Below are positions 53,466-64,000 of a DNA stretch of 64,000 bases, piece after piece. Every line of letters starts with the position of its first letter. The stretch's first letter is position 1. Source of the stretch: Pyropia yezoensis (Eukaryota; Rhodophyta; Bangiophyceae; Bangiales; Bangiaceae). The DNA lies in NCBI GenBank assembly GCA_009829735.1, contig CM020618.1, positions 41,965,030-42,029,029 on the forward strand. The letters are read 5' to 3'. Below the pieces are notes generated by a model. That model was given only the letters and a program-made list of their open reading frames with translations. It had not been told where the DNA came from and searched no databases. Made by a program: the position numbers and the translations under genes.

Positions 53466-55616
53466 TCAAACTTCAGGGGCGTTCACAAGGTCTTGCTTTG
53501 TCAGCCAAGAGTTCTCGCTGATTTCGCAGCCTTTCCATTTGACGACGTACTGCAGTCGTCCACGGCGCTTTCGTGACCGTACAATGGAGTCCACTTCATA
53601 CTCGACCGAGCCATCCGGAAATGCAACCGGAGGTGGAACGGGAGGAAGTCGACCATACGGATCAGCGCGGTACAGCTTCAGGAGGCTGGCATGGAAGGCG
53701 TTGTGAATTTTGCTATCGAGGACAGCTTGAGGAAGATCGAGACGAAACGTGACGTCATTGATGCTCTCCGTGACTTTGTAGGGTCCGGAGTATTTGGGCA
53801 TCAGCGTACGAGCGCCTTGAAAAGCGTCGGGCAAGAGGTTCTTGGTGCTGAGGAGTACGTGGTCGCCCACAGTGATTGTGCATGGTCGGCGATGACGGTT
53901 TTCGTACGCCGAGCGCGTCTCATTGGCGCTCTTGACGGCGGCGATAGCCGTGTTTTGGGCATCGTGGAGGCTGGATAGCCAATCCGACACAGCAGGAGGA
54001 TTTGAGTCCCTGCTGTCGAGGATGTCGACAGGTACTGTCCTTGGTTCAAACCCGTGGCTCAAGAAAAATGGAGAGTACGTGGTTACGGCATTAGGTGACC
54101 GGTTGTACGCAACTTCCGCGGCAACGAGGAAAAGGTCCCAGTCGCCTTGATGATGGTTGACGAAGTTTCTTTGGATTTCTTCAATTTTCTTGTTCATAAT
54201 CTCAAGTTGGCCGTCCGTCTGCGGGTGGTAGGCCGATGAGGCTTTGATCTTGACCTTAAGAATCTCTGTCAGTGACCGCCAGAAGTTGGAGAAAAAGATG
54301 GGGTCGCGGTCACAGACGACTTCTTGAGGTAGGCCGTGGTTGCGATAGACGTGATCGTGGTAAAGCTGAGCTGTGACCGGCGCTGTACATTCCGGCTTCA
54401 TTGGTGCCAGGCGAATCATCTTGGTGAGTCGGTCAACAACGACATAAATGCCGTTGTGGCCTCGTGGTGTCAGTGGCAGTGGGGTGATAAAGTCCATGGA
54501 GACACTTGCCCATCTTTGGCTTGGGGGTTCGAGTGGTTTGAGATGACCCAGAGGTGAATGAGTGCTAGCCTTGTTCCGCTGGCACGAATCACATGATTGT
54601 ACGTATCTTTGGATGTCCTGCCGCATAGAGTTCCAGTAGTAATTGGAAGCAACGGCCTTGGTGGTTTTCTTCACTCCCATGTGCCCTTGGCACGGGACGT
54701 CGTGGTAGTCGTGGAGGAGTCTTTGGCGTAGAGTACCAGCGGGGATGTACGTACGGTCACCTCGTTTCAACAACCTCATATGAAGCCGGTAGGGAGATAC
54801 CGGGTCCTTGGCTAGGTCGGCAAACTCGGGGTCAGCTTTGTACTCTTGTTCTAGGGTGGCAAGGTCTTGATCACTTTGGTTGATGGTCATGAGGTTGTTG
54901 ATTTCAGTTTTCTTGAGGGTTTCGTCAATGCTCTTGGTCAGCACTCGACTAAGGAGATCTTGTTTGGGCTCGTGCTTGTTAGGGGCATCTTGGGGTTGCC
55001 TGGAAAGGGCATCAGCTACGGCGTAGGAGATGCCTTTGATCGGGACAATCTTGAACTGGAATTGATCCAGAAGTTCAAGCCATTTGACTTGGCGGTCGTT
55101 CAGCCTTTCTTGGGTTCGCAGGTATCTCAGGGACTCGTGGTCGGTATGGACCTCAAAGGGTCTTCGGTGGAGGTAGCAGCGCCAGTGCCGGATGGCTTGG
55201 ACCACTGCGAGCAGCTCACGTTCGCGGATGCTGTAGCGTTGCTCGTGGATATTCAAGGTCAGGGAGAAGAATGCCACTGGACGCCGTCCCTTTCCGTCGT
55301 CTTGTTCGAGGACTGCGCCAATAGCATACCCGCTGGCATCAGTAGACACGTAGATGGGATATTGTTTGTCAAGCGGCCTTAGTACCGGTGCACTTGCTGT
55401 CAGAGTCTGCAGCTGCTCGAAGGCTTTCTGGGCGTCCGGCGTCCACTCAAAGTCGACCTTACCCGTCAACCTTGTAAGAGGGGTCGCAACTGCGGCCATT
55501 CCCTTGATAAATCGGCGATAGAAGTTGACCATACCGAGGAAGGACTGCACGTCCTTCTTGCTCTTGGGGGTTGCCCACGTCCGAATGGCTTGGACCTTCT
55601 GGTCCTTCATGGAAAA
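53466..55616 (-). CDS. pol: Pol of element F, C-terminal two thirds
   Basis: Open for its whole visible length. Starts in the RT thumb (FSMKDQKVQAIRTW), then RNase H (STDASGYAIGAVLEQDDG), integrase finger (HDYHDVPCQGHMGVKK...CDSCQRNKAS), VSMDFITPLP, DRDPIFFSNFW, HPQTDGQLEIM with the catalytic Glu, and a canonical chromodomain (VDSIVRSRKRRG, YVVKWKGCEISENSW). It stops at TGA 53466, about 15 residues before the end of the B protein. The N-terminal protease and RT palm were separated by insertion of C at 55617. Confidence 0.93.
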   Translation of the reverse strand, partial: FSMKDQKVQAIRTWATPKSKKDVQSFLGMVNFYRRFIKGMAAVATPLTRLTGKVDFEWTPDAQKAFEQLQTLTASAPVLRPLDKQYPIYVSTDASGYAIGAVLEQDDGKGRRPVAFFSLTLNIHEQRYSIRERELLAVVQAIRHWRCYLHRRPFEVHTDHESLRYLRTQERLNDRQVKWLELLDQFQFKIVPIKGISYAVADALSRQPQDAPNKHEPKQDLLSRVLTKSIDETLKKTEINNLMTINQSDQDLATLEQEYKADPEFADLAKDPVSPYRLHMRLLKRGDRTYIPAGTLRQRLLHDYHDVPCQGHMGVKKTTKAVASNYYWNSMRQDIQRYVQSCDSCQRNKASTHSPLGHLKPLEPPSQRWASVSMDFITPLPLTPRGHNGIYVVVDRLTKMIRLAPMKPECTAPVTAQLYHDHVYRNHGLPQEVVCDRDPIFFSNFWRSLTEILKVKIKASSAYHPQTDGQLEIMNKKIEEIQRNFVNHHQGDWDLFLVAAEVAYNRSPNAVTTYSPFFLSHGFEPRTVPVDILDSRDSNPPAVSDWLSSLHDAQNTAIAAVKSANETRSAYENRHRRPCTITVGDHVLLSTKNLLPDAFQGARTLMPKYSGPYKVTESINDVTFRLDLPQAVLDSKIHNAFHASLLKLYRADPYGRLPPVPPPVAFPDGSVEYEVDSIVRSRKRRGRLQYVVKWKGCEISENSWLTKQDLVNAPEV

Positions 55617-56189
55617 TGTGGTATAAAACTCGATCCTCTCAGACACGTGTCAATATCCCTCGGGGGAAAGGGACAGGCAACGCAGAAAGGGGAACTACGA
55701 AAATGGTATGCCTGTTGCCTCACGTGCCTGCTTGCAGGGCAAACAGATACGCACGGTAGTGCACACGGGGAAGAGGAAAGCAAACGCGCAGTTGTCTTTT
55801 TCCCTGAGGGCGCGGGCCGAGGGCGCCTCGCTGTCCCTCTTAACGTGCATCTGGGGGAACCCCGGCACGTTGGCCCGGTAGCCCCCCCCATAACCCCGAG
55901 TAGCCCCGACCCGAGTCTAACCTCGTCAGGTCGGGGGCCACTATCACTACTAATTCTATTCCCACTCACTAATCTCACACTCAAATTCTCTCAAATCAAG
56001 TCCCTCACAAATATGCAAAAACACATCAGAAATCCCTCTCTCGCGTGTGGATAGCGTAGTCCACCGCATCCCAGTGCCGGGCACGGGCCACGGCCGCCAA
56101 CCATCGCCACACGGCGGGCGTGTTCTGGCACCTGGTGCCCTCTGGTTGCAGTCCCGGGTCGGCGCCAAGTCGGGGCCAGGGATGCTACA
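55617..56189 (-). repeat. 3' LTR of element C (573 bp)
   Basis: Matches the LTR of A with a few changes. The polypurine tract (TAGGGAGGGAGCTA on the minus strand) is at 56190-56203. Confidence 0.94.
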
Positions 56190-56375
56190 TAGCTCCCTCC
56201 CTAGTCCGGCACGTCCTCGGGCCGAACCAGGTGCCACCGTGCACAGCCTCGAGCACGTCCACACCGGTGCCGAGGTCGAGCGTCTTCACCCCGGTCACGA
56301 TCACCTGCCCCGATTCTGCCCCCCCCCCTTCCGCTCCTTCACCTTGGCCCTCTCGTTCCCCGGAGTCTGGACGGT

Positions 56376-58493
56376 ATGTCCAGTTCCGAGATCCAGGCTG
56401 GGCCCGTGGTTCCGGCGGCGAGTGTTGTGGAGGAGAACTCGGGTAGTCGCGCCCCTCTCCTGCCTCCGGTTCCTCGGATGTCGGTGCCGGCGCCGGTCGC
56501 TACGGCGGGGACGGATCGAGTTCCCCCGGCTTCCGCGATGCACCCGGTCGAGGCCCCCCCGGAGGGTCTCCCGGCGATGCTCCTTGGGCAGGACCCTCTG
56601 GCGGCCCGGCGTTACTCCACGGTGGTCGGCAACGCCGGCGCGGCCCAGTGCCAGCAGGATTGCATGGACCTCTGGCGCAAGGAACTCCAGCGCGGGGTCA
56701 TGACCGAGATGGACAAGGCACGTCTTCATACGGCGGACCAGATGCGCCTGGCACAAGACCGCTCTCAGAGCTTCTCGGGTTCCTCTTGGGTTGCTCGTCT
56801 GGAGGATCTCCCCTTCGCACTGGTACTGGATCTACCCTTGACCGAGCGTCGCGTGTCCGCGTCCGTTCTCCGGTGGCCGGAGGAGGAAGGGTACGTCCAC
56901 CGGGCGCTCAAGGTCTGGGACGAGGCGCTCAAGGGGTCGGGAAGCTTGAACTGCGACCCCCGTCCGAGCATGGTCGCTCTGGAGCCGCCTTTCTTGACCC
57001 GGAAATACTCCAAGTTGTCGCCGGCACGGGAGCAGGGTGAGCGACGCGGGCGTCAGCGTGACTTCCTTGTGAGCTGCAACCACCAGGAGTTCTGGAAGCT
57101 GGACAAGGCTAACCGGGCGGCATACTACCCCAAGGTCATCCCGCAGCAGCAGGAAGTCGAGATCCCGGTCGGGTTTGCTCCTTCCAGCATCCCTTGCACC
57201 TGGTACTTCTTGGACGCCTTGACTCAGGCGTCGATCAAGGGCTTCTTCCACTCAATCCCGTACATGATGTACACGTCCGAGATGACAGTCTTGGCGGCCA
57301 ACCACTGGCTTCACGAGGTCTTGGTGTCCAACCGGCTTTGGTTTCTCCCCGACCTCCTGATGGTCTGGATTGTCGACAAGTTGACCGTCGACTTCCTGTG
57401 CAGCGAGGACGAGGAGTACAAGGAGCTCTTCCAGGCGATGATCGACTTCCGGCGTCTGGTACCGGTGCATGACCGGAGCTTCTTGAACGCGATTGCCGAC
57501 CAGAACCGCCCGCGTCGGGATGGCTACGGTTGGGCGCAGGTGGTCTACCAGTCTTCTCCGGCTAAGGTGCAGCTGGCGACGCCGCTTCCGGCGTGGCCGC
57601 AGCTAGGTAGCTTTCCTGCTCCGGCCGCCCTTGATCTTCTGCCAGTTGGGCCGCCGGTGCGGGAGTCGGGATGGGCCGCGGCGGTCGGTCGGGCGTCTGC
57701 GGCGGCTCCGCTTCCTCCTGTTGCCCCTGTCGCCCCGGTTGCCTCGCCTGAACCGTCACCGGCGCGTCCGCGCCCTGTTCCTGCTGTGCCGGTACTTCAA
57801 GCTCCTCCGGCACCGCGCTTGTCTGCGGCGAGTCTGGGAGTGGCCGTGCGGTCGCCGACTACTCCGGCCGCTCTACCCCGGACGCCTTCTTCCAACGCCG
57901 GCGGCGCTGTGCCTCCGCTGGAGTTGGGTACTCCGGTCTCGGGGGCCGTTGTGGACCGTCCGGTAGTGTCATCCTCGGGCCGGTTCGAGATTCCGGCGCC
58001 GACTCTGCGCCTTACCCGCTTCCGGGTGCCTGACTGGTACCTGAACCAAGGTGGTCCAACATGCGAACAGTACGACGTCGGCATGATTGAAGACCAGCTG
58101 GGTCGTCTTCCGGTGCAGGTTGAAGGCGTCGGGTCCTCTCTGGTGCTGGGTACTTACGCCAGCGTCTTGAACGACGTGGTCGACCGGGTGTTTGCTTGCG
58201 CGGACAGCGGCCAGATGTCGAACAACCCGGTGGTTGGCGAACTTCTGGCGACTTTGACGCGGCATGGCCTGGCCCAGCAGTGGTCAGAGACCTTCACGGG
58301 CTTCCAGCGGCGCCGACGGACATATCTGGATGAGCGGGAGCCACCGGCAACTACTGGTACTACTCCGATGGCGTCATACCGGGATGCGCCGCGTCCACCG
58401 CACTACGTCATCCCGTCTTCCTCCGGTTCCCGTCGTACCGCGGAGGCAGCGCCGGAGGACACTCCCGCGGCTCAGCGTCCGCGCCGGGAGTAG
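56376..58493 (+). CDS. Antisense ORF of family 1 (C copy), 705 aa
   Basis: Uninterrupted and the same length as the copy in A, with only scattered amino-acid differences (for example Glu-to-Ala in LPEMLL and Tyr-to-His in GYVYRAL). It lies between the 3' LTR and pol, convergent with pol, 145 bases from the pol stop. The ATG used matches A and D. The domain layout is as described for the A copy at 170-2287. Function unknown. Confidence 0.85.
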   Translation: MSSSEIQAGPVVPAASVVEENSGSRAPLLPPVPRMSVPAPVATAGTDRVPPASAMHPVEAPPEGLPAMLLGQDPLAARRYSTVVGNAGAAQCQQDCMDLWRKELQRGVMTEMDKARLHTADQMRLAQDRSQSFSGSSWVARLEDLPFALVLDLPLTERRVSASVLRWPEEEGYVHRALKVWDEALKGSGSLNCDPRPSMVALEPPFLTRKYSKLSPAREQGERRGRQRDFLVSCNHQEFWKLDKANRAAYYPKVIPQQQEVEIPVGFAPSSIPCTWYFLDALTQASIKGFFHSIPYMMYTSEMTVLAANHWLHEVLVSNRLWFLPDLLMVWIVDKLTVDFLCSEDEEYKELFQAMIDFRRLVPVHDRSFLNAIADQNRPRRDGYGWAQVVYQSSPAKVQLATPLPAWPQLGSFPAPAALDLLPVGPPVRESGWAAAVGRASAAAPLPPVAPVAPVASPEPSPARPRPVPAVPVLQAPPAPRLSAASLGVAVRSPTTPAALPRTPSSNAGGAVPPLELGTPVSGAVVDRPVVSSSGRFEIPAPTLRLTRFRVPDWYLNQGGPTCEQYDVGMIEDQLGRLPVQVEGVGSSLVLGTYASVLNDVVDRVFACADSGQMSNNPVVGELLATLTRHGLAQQWSETFTGFQRRRRTYLDEREPPATTGTTPMASYRDAPRPPHYVIPSSSGSRRTAEAAPEDTPAAQRPRRE

Positions 58494-58638
58494 TAGTTGG
58501 AGGCAAGGAGGGTGAGGATCTTGGGAGAAGCGAGGAGGGAAGAGGCGGAGAGAAGGGTTGCTCGAGCGGGTGCTTGTTTTCCTTGATTGTTCCATGCTTG
58601 CATTGCGTGTTCTCCTTGATATACCCGTTCCTTTCTTC

Positions 58639-61024
58639 TCAATCCTCTTGTTCCGCATCCGTTGCGGGTGAGCTCGGCTCGTCCCGAGGGTCTTGGTTGG
58701 CCCCGTCCTCTTGGTCCTCCTCCGTGTCCGACTCCAGAATCTTGCCGGCTCTGGCCATTGGAGTGCCCTCAATCCCGTTCCGTCGCGTGTAGGCACAGAC
58801 GTCCGCGATGGGTAGCCGGTTTGAGGGTTCCCATGTATCATCTGCCGGGTTAAAACCGAACCAGCGTACTCGCAGGTACAGGCGTCCATCTCTCCAGGCA
58901 TGGTCGACAAACTTGACGTAGACAAATTCCCGACCTTCTTCTTGGGATAGCCAGGGTATCGCAGTCCGCTTACGCCGGGTCAAGTCCCGTTGGCTTGGCG
59001 GTGGAGCTCGGGTGACATGGTCGCTGCTCACCCGGTACGGAGAGCCATCCACGTCTAGAAGGAAGGTCCAGCCATCCGTATTGAGAATCTCATAAGGTCC
59101 ATCCGTCTTAGAGTCCAGCTTCCCCCGGGTCTTGCTATGGTTGTCCACAAAAACCCAGTCGCCACCACCCAGTTCCTTGTTCTTTTCCCGGACACCCTTG
59201 TCATAGTCCCGCTTGTATCGCTCCTGGGTCTTTGAGATTGACTCCTTGACTCTTGGAAGCAGGAGCTTTAGTTGTTCCAGGAACTCATCCTTTGCCTTGG
59301 GACCTGACTTCAGTGCAGGCTGGAGACCATCCGGTATTCTTTCCAGGGAGAAGTTGGTCAGCCGCCTTGGGGTGACAAAGTCGAGTGGAGCGACTCCCGT
59401 TGTCCGGTGAACTCGGGAGTTGTAGGCTAGAGTGAGGACAGCCAGGAGCTCGTCCCAGTCTTCTTGGTGCTCCTCCACGTAGTGCCGTACCATGTCCACT
59501 AGGGTCCGGTTGAATCGTTCCACCTGGCCGTTCGTTTGAGGGTGGTACGTCGTGGTGTACAAGTTCTTGATGCCCATCAGGTCACAGACTCCTTGGAAGA
59601 ACAGGGATGCAAACTGGGGACCGTTGTCGGTTAAGACGGAGTCTGGAGGGCCGTAGGCAGCTATCCAGTACTCGCAGAAGGCCGACGTGACATCCAGAGC
59701 CGTGATGGTTCTCAACGGGATTGCTCGAGTGAACTTGGAGAACCGGTCACAAATGATGAGCAGGTATATGTTGCCACTGGAGGTCTCAGGTAGGGGCCCC
59801 AGGATGTCCATGCTTAAGCTTGCAAAGGGCTCCGCCGCAGGGAATAGGCGTAGCTTAGAAGTCTTCTTCCTCTGGGACAACCGGTTCCTTGCACAAGAAA
59901 TACAAGCCTCCAGGCACTTATGGACGTCACTGGCCATGGTTTCCCAGTAATAATGTCGTCTCATGGAAGCATACATCCGATTGATACCAGGATGTCCGGC
60001 CTGGGGAGACGAGTGCTCCAGGCGTAGGATGTCAGCTCGTAGACTTCGGGGTACGTAAACTTGAGTTGCCCCATCGAAGGGTGACACCCGTACCAGGAGT
60101 CCGTCTGTAGACTCGGAGAAGCGACTGTTCCGGTTCAGGTCCATTTGGTGGCGAAGCTCCAAGCATTGAGGGTCCGTCAATTGTGCCTCCAGCATCCGGT
60201 GAATGGTTACCGGTTGATGAGCGTCAGGTGTCTCGTACAGGGGAGCGTGCCAGCCACGTCCGACATTCGGGAGGATGAAGCAAGGTATTTCCTCCGGGAT
60301 AGGACCGGTATCGGCTGCAGGAGTCTCCAGCCGGGACATGGTGTCGGCGCAGTGGTGCTCCCTCCCTGCTCTAGTGCACACCTTGTACTTGAACTCCGAA
60401 AGGCGTAGGCGCCACCGGGCGACCCTTCCTTGACTACTGTCCATGCATAGCAGCCACCTTAGACTGGCGTGGTCCGTCCGGATGAGGAACTCTTGTCCTT
60501 CAAGATATGGACGTAACAGGAAGCAAGCCCAGACGACCGCCAAGCACTCGCGCTCGGTCGTGGAATAGTTCTTCTCGGCTGGAGTCAAGACGCGACTGTA
60601 GTAGCCTATCGGGAGGAAGTGCCCATCAGGTTGCTGCTGGAGTAGTGAGCACCCCACCTGGACGCCACAGGCGTCAGTCTCCAGAACAAACTGACCCTCC
60701 CGCTTGGGTAACGCCAGTACTGGAGTGGTGGTCAGGCGCTTCTTGAGCTCTTCGAAGGCTGCTGTCTGCTTCTCGTCGAACACCGGGAGTTGTGCTGGAA
60801 GCTTCTTGCTAGTAAGCTTGGTCAAGGGCCGGGCAATCAGAGCGTAGTCTCGTACGAACCGGCGGTAGACGTTGCACATACCCAGGAAGCTCTTGAGTTC
60901 CGTCTGGGTTTTAGGTTGCCGTGCATGCCGGAGGGCCTTGATGTTCTTCTCATTGACTCGGAGCTCCCCCGGACTCAGCACGTGCCCCAGGTACTCCACC
61001 TCAGTCTCAAACAGGTGGCACTTC
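58639..61024 (-). CDS. pol: Pol of element C, C-terminal part
   Basis: Visible from the end of the RT (FETEVEYLGHVLSPGELRVNEKN) through RNase H, integrase and the chromodomain-like end to the full acidic tail, which has AGKILESDTEEDQEDG and ends DAEQED. This tail is the form that A lost through a premature stop. The N-terminal half is hidden by the N gap. Confidence 0.94.
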
Positions 61025-61524
61025 NNNNNNNNNNNNNNNNNNNNNNNNNNNNNNNNNNNNNNNNNNNNNNNNNNNNNNNNNNNNNNNNNNNNNNNNNNNN
61101 NNNNNNNNNNNNNNNNNNNNNNNNNNNNNNNNNNNNNNNNNNNNNNNNNNNNNNNNNNNNNNNNNNNNNNNNNNNNNNNNNNNNNNNNNNNNNNNNNNNN
61201 NNNNNNNNNNNNNNNNNNNNNNNNNNNNNNNNNNNNNNNNNNNNNNNNNNNNNNNNNNNNNNNNNNNNNNNNNNNNNNNNNNNNNNNNNNNNNNNNNNNN
61301 NNNNNNNNNNNNNNNNNNNNNNNNNNNNNNNNNNNNNNNNNNNNNNNNNNNNNNNNNNNNNNNNNNNNNNNNNNNNNNNNNNNNNNNNNNNNNNNNNNNN
61401 NNNNNNNNNNNNNNNNNNNNNNNNNNNNNNNNNNNNNNNNNNNNNNNNNNNNNNNNNNNNNNNNNNNNNNNNNNNNNNNNNNNNNNNNNNNNNNNNNNNN
61501 NNNNNNNNNNNNNNNNNNNNNNNN
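61025..61524. other. Assembly gap, 500 N
   Basis: Exactly 500 N, which suggests a placeholder of unknown size. Family 1 sequence points leftward (minus) on one side and rightward (plus) on the other. Confidence 0.99.
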
Positions 61525-62495
61525 CTTATCTTTGCCTTCCTGCGCCGTTTGTCAAGGCAATGCAATGACAACGATGTGTCCGAGGGCAAGGCTCTCTATC
61601 TCCTGGTTAACTTCATGACCGGAGAAGCGGAACAGCGGTTTGCACAGGTTCTACCAGACTCTGCCGGGCACATTGTTGGACGTACCGTCGCGAGTTATCC
61701 GGAGGCGGTCAACTGGCTCCTGTCCAACTACGGCAGACGCGGGACTCCCCTGCGTAAGGCAGTCGGTAGGCTGAACCGGGCAACCATGGAGAGACAAGAG
61801 ACTCCAGAGGCGTTCGCCCGTCGTGTCCGGGAGATTGAGCGATGCTTGTGGCAACGTTTACCCTGAGGACAGGCTCAAGATGATCTTCTCGGAGGGGCTT
61901 CCTGAATATCTTCAAGTGGATGCGGGAGAACTACAACCAGGAACATCAAGAACATACCTTCCAGCAGTTGATGGCCTATACCCAGGGCAAGCACCGGCAA
62001 GCCAAGGCCCTCCAGGCTCCTATGGTATCAACCCCCAAGCCGTTGTCGCGAGTTCGTCCCGGACCCGACAAGTATAAGGGAGGTGATAACCCTGTACCGG
62101 TACTCGCAGTTGGCGAGGCCTCACCCATGGAGTCAAGGGACAAGTGGGGCGGCTTCGTTTCTAAGGAGCAACCTTCCCTGGTCGCCCCCAAGCAGATCAG
62201 GAACCAGCGGTTCCGGTCTTGCTGGCTGTGCCAGAAGGAGGATCATATGTCCTACCAGTGCCCGACCATTCCCGAGGATCTCCAGGAGAAACTCAAGCGT
62301 CAAGGACTGGTGTTTGCAAAGGCGGTCAACTGGGCTGACCGGCGGGCACCCTCCAAGATGGACAAGGCACAGGTACATGCCATCCGAGTGGCAACCTTAC
62401 AGAGCATCACGGAGGCTCTGGCAAGGGAAGCTCCTACGGACTTTGACCTGGAGACCGAAACCTCTAAGGACTCCTCGGACCCGGGAAACGAGTAG
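61525..62495 (+). pseudogene. gag: Gag of element G, frameshifted near the gap
   Basis: Aligns with gag of A from Leu-Ile-Phe-Ala-Phe-Leu on. Small indels near 61547, 61557, 61732-61747, 61832 and 61923 shift the frame repeatedly, all within about 400 bases of the N run. From 61925 on the frame is perfect through the knuckle CWLCQKEDHMSYQC to TAG 62495. This clustering looks like sequence error at a contig edge more than true decay. Confidence 0.85.
62483..62489 (+). promoter_or_regulatory. Probable -1 ribosomal frameshift site G GGA AAC (G)
   Basis: In phase in CCG GGA AAC GAG TAG. Here the preceding base also makes C CCG GGA, a second tandem X XXY YYZ heptamer; A has lost it. Confidence 0.7.
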
Positions 62496-64000
62496 GGCAG
62501 GCGCTCTCCCCAAGTGTCTTCCCGAATCTCCAACGGCAGGGTACTTCTACCTGTTCTCCCCTTGCGTGCCGGGAGAAAGGACGGCAGTTACCTGCTCAAC
62601 CGGTAGCCGCCTGGACACCCTGTTTGTTCAAGGGGACCTTGCTCGTCCTGCGTAAGGAAAACCTCAAGATTAATGCTCGTATGCGTGTGGGGGATAGCCT
62701 CCCCCAAGCTGTTACGCCGGTGGTCGACACGGGAGCCGGACCAAGCGTCATCACTGAGAACCTGTTACCTCCGGGCTGGCGTCGACATGCCTGGAGAGCG
62801 CCTACCAAGACCCGGATTGTAGACGCATCAGGTCAAACCCTACGACCGCTTGGCCGTCTTCCCGTCGCCATCTATGTCAACAATGAACCAATGCTTTTTC
62901 CCTTTCTAGTAGTCAAGACCTTATCAGTCCCCCTCATCCTAGGCTGGGACTTCCAGAAGCAGCATGTCAAGAGCATCCTACCCGGAGAAGGAAAGGTGCA
63001 GTTCAACCATGGGTTTGTGTCACCAGTGCTGGAGCACCTAGACACCAAGGTTCGTGTGGCCAAGAACCAGAAGGAACGCATCCCACCCTCTACCTTGACC
63101 CTCATCAAACCGGTGCTCCTACCTCCTCGCTCGGAGACCAAGGTTCAAGTCACGACCCGGACTGCAGGTCAATGCCTGATCTACGGACGCAAGGAATTTC
63201 TGGCGAAACACCGATTATACCTAGCCCACGGACACCACAAGAAGGTGGAGAGGCACACCCCGTTCTCGGTGCTGATCGTCAACGTGAGCCGGAAGCCAAT
63301 AACCCTCGCCAAGGGCACTCGAGTTGGTACAGCAGAGCCTTACCGGGGGTCCGCCCGCGCTATGAGCAAGGAAGACCTCTTCAACCTGCAACAAGAGCTG
63401 GCATCCAACTTGACGGCCTTAGACGTATCTCCGGAACAAGAGCAGGCTGGCCGTACTACTCCGAAGCCGGAACAAGCACCGCCCGGGATGCCGAAGGTCA
63501 ACCAAGAAAACGTCCCTCCCGACTTGAAGGAGGCACTGGAGAAGCTTCTCCACGAATATCGGCACCTGTGGTCTGGAGAGCTGGGCAAGATGGACGCCAC
63601 CCTACACCGGATTCAACTCAAGCCAGATGCCAAACCAGTGCACATGCAACCATACCGGGCTGGATCTCATCGCCGGGATGAGATTGAGAAGCAGGTTAAC
63701 AAGATGCTCAAGATGGATGTTATCGAGCCGTCTGATGGCGAGTGGGCTTTCCCGGTGGTAGTCGTCCCGAAACCTGGCGGTCACTTCCGTTTCTGCGTTG
63801 ACTACAGACGCCTGAACGAGATGACAGTCAAGGATGTATACCCGATACCCCGGATGGATGATTGCCTCGACTTTCTTGGTGATGCCACCCTCTTCTCGAC
63901 GCTGGATTGTAATGCCGGTTACTGGCAGATCCCTCTGGCTGATGAGGACAAGGACAAGACTACCTTCACGTGCCACATGGGACTATTCCGGTGCAAGCGT
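62483..64000 (+). CDS. pol: Pol of element G, N-terminal part
   Basis: Open from the frameshift site: linker, protease (VVDTGAGPSVI), a long connecting region with many basic residues, then RT fingers with FCVDYRRLNEM and the DCNAGYWQIPLADE of motif A, to the window end. Nearly identical to pol of A. One visible difference is AGPHR in A against AGSHR here. There is no ATG between gag stop and protease. Confidence 0.94.

Larger units (their letters stand above)
43082..55616 (-). mobile_element. Ty3/gypsy element F (family 3), split by E2 and C
   Basis: Visible parts are the 3' LTR in two pieces (43082-44004 and 53376-53427), the polypurine tract at 53428-53440, and pol from 53466 to 55616. 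E2 occupies 44005-53375. C enters pol at 55617, so the rest of F lies right of C, outside the window. F is inserted in the RT of element X. Confidence 0.88.
55617..61024 (-). mobile_element. Ty3/gypsy element C (family 1), runs into the assembly gap
   Basis: 3' LTR 55617-56189, antisense gene 56376-58493 (+), pol 58639-61024 (-). Inserted in pol of F. Nearly identical to A. Its protease, gag and 5' LTR are not seen because of the N run. Confidence 0.93.
61525..64000 (+). mobile_element. Ty3/gypsy element G (family 1), partial
   Basis: Gag from about the middle of the capsid region, the frameshift site, and pol through RT motif A, running off the window. Opposite orientation to C. Confidence 0.92.

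Noticed and set aside
1-64000. rRNA genes, CRISPR arrays, bacterial operons, phage genes
   Set aside because: None of the expected motifs or periodic repeats was seen; the content is eukaryotic retroelements.

Overview
This is eukaryotic nuclear DNA and it consists almost entirely of nested long-terminal-repeat (LTR) retrotransposons of the Ty3/gypsy type. Evidence is the gag zinc knuckles (C-x2-C-x4-H-x4-C), pol polyproteins in the order protease, reverse transcriptase, RNase H, integrase and chromodomain, TG...CA-bounded LTRs, primer-binding sites, polypurine tracts and short target duplications. No bacterial operon, rRNA, CRISPR array or confident host gene is visible. The GC-rich composition (GCC-rich tracts, C-rich tracts, Ala/Arg-rich frames) suits a GC-rich protist or alga, a red alga being one possibility, but the sequence does not settle the species.

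I distinguish three families. Family 1 comprises A (1-9062, minus), D (16430-25259, plus, decayed), C (55617-61024, minus) and G (61525-64000, plus). Family 2 comprises E1 (36961-42270, plus, internally deleted) and E2 (44005-53375, minus, full length). Family 3 comprises B (9063-16429, minus), H (27906-35262, minus) and F (43082-55616, minus, interrupted). There are also two pieces of a different retroelement (gag-like 36149-36960; RT 42271-43081), a tRNA-derived segment (36991-37076), and a GC-rich non-element stretch (25260-27905).

Layout, left to right. A lies in the 3' LTR of B, and B lies in gag of D. After D come a diverged inverted repeat and a low-complexity region, then H. Next is the non-Ty3 retroelement X, split by E1. 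X is split again by F. F's 3' LTR is split by E2 (5-bp duplication CAGTC) and its pol by C. A 500-N gap follows, after which a family 1 copy runs in the opposite orientation.

The most notable biology is that families 1 and 2 each carry a long extra gene between pol and the 3' LTR on the opposite strand (705 and about 647 codons), convergent with pol. The proteins of the two families appear distantly homologous to each other, and the family 1 frame shows an excess of synonymous changes between an intact and a decayed copy. The two families also share an unusual primer-binding site and a G GGA AAC slippery heptamer two codons before the gag stop, with pol in the -1 frame, so they look like sister lineages. 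Family 3 is different: an initiator-Met-like primer site, a canonical chromodomain, and an extra same-strand ORF upstream of gag encoding a protein with two C2H2 fingers of the JAZ/zf-met spacing. I found no match from memory for the antisense protein.
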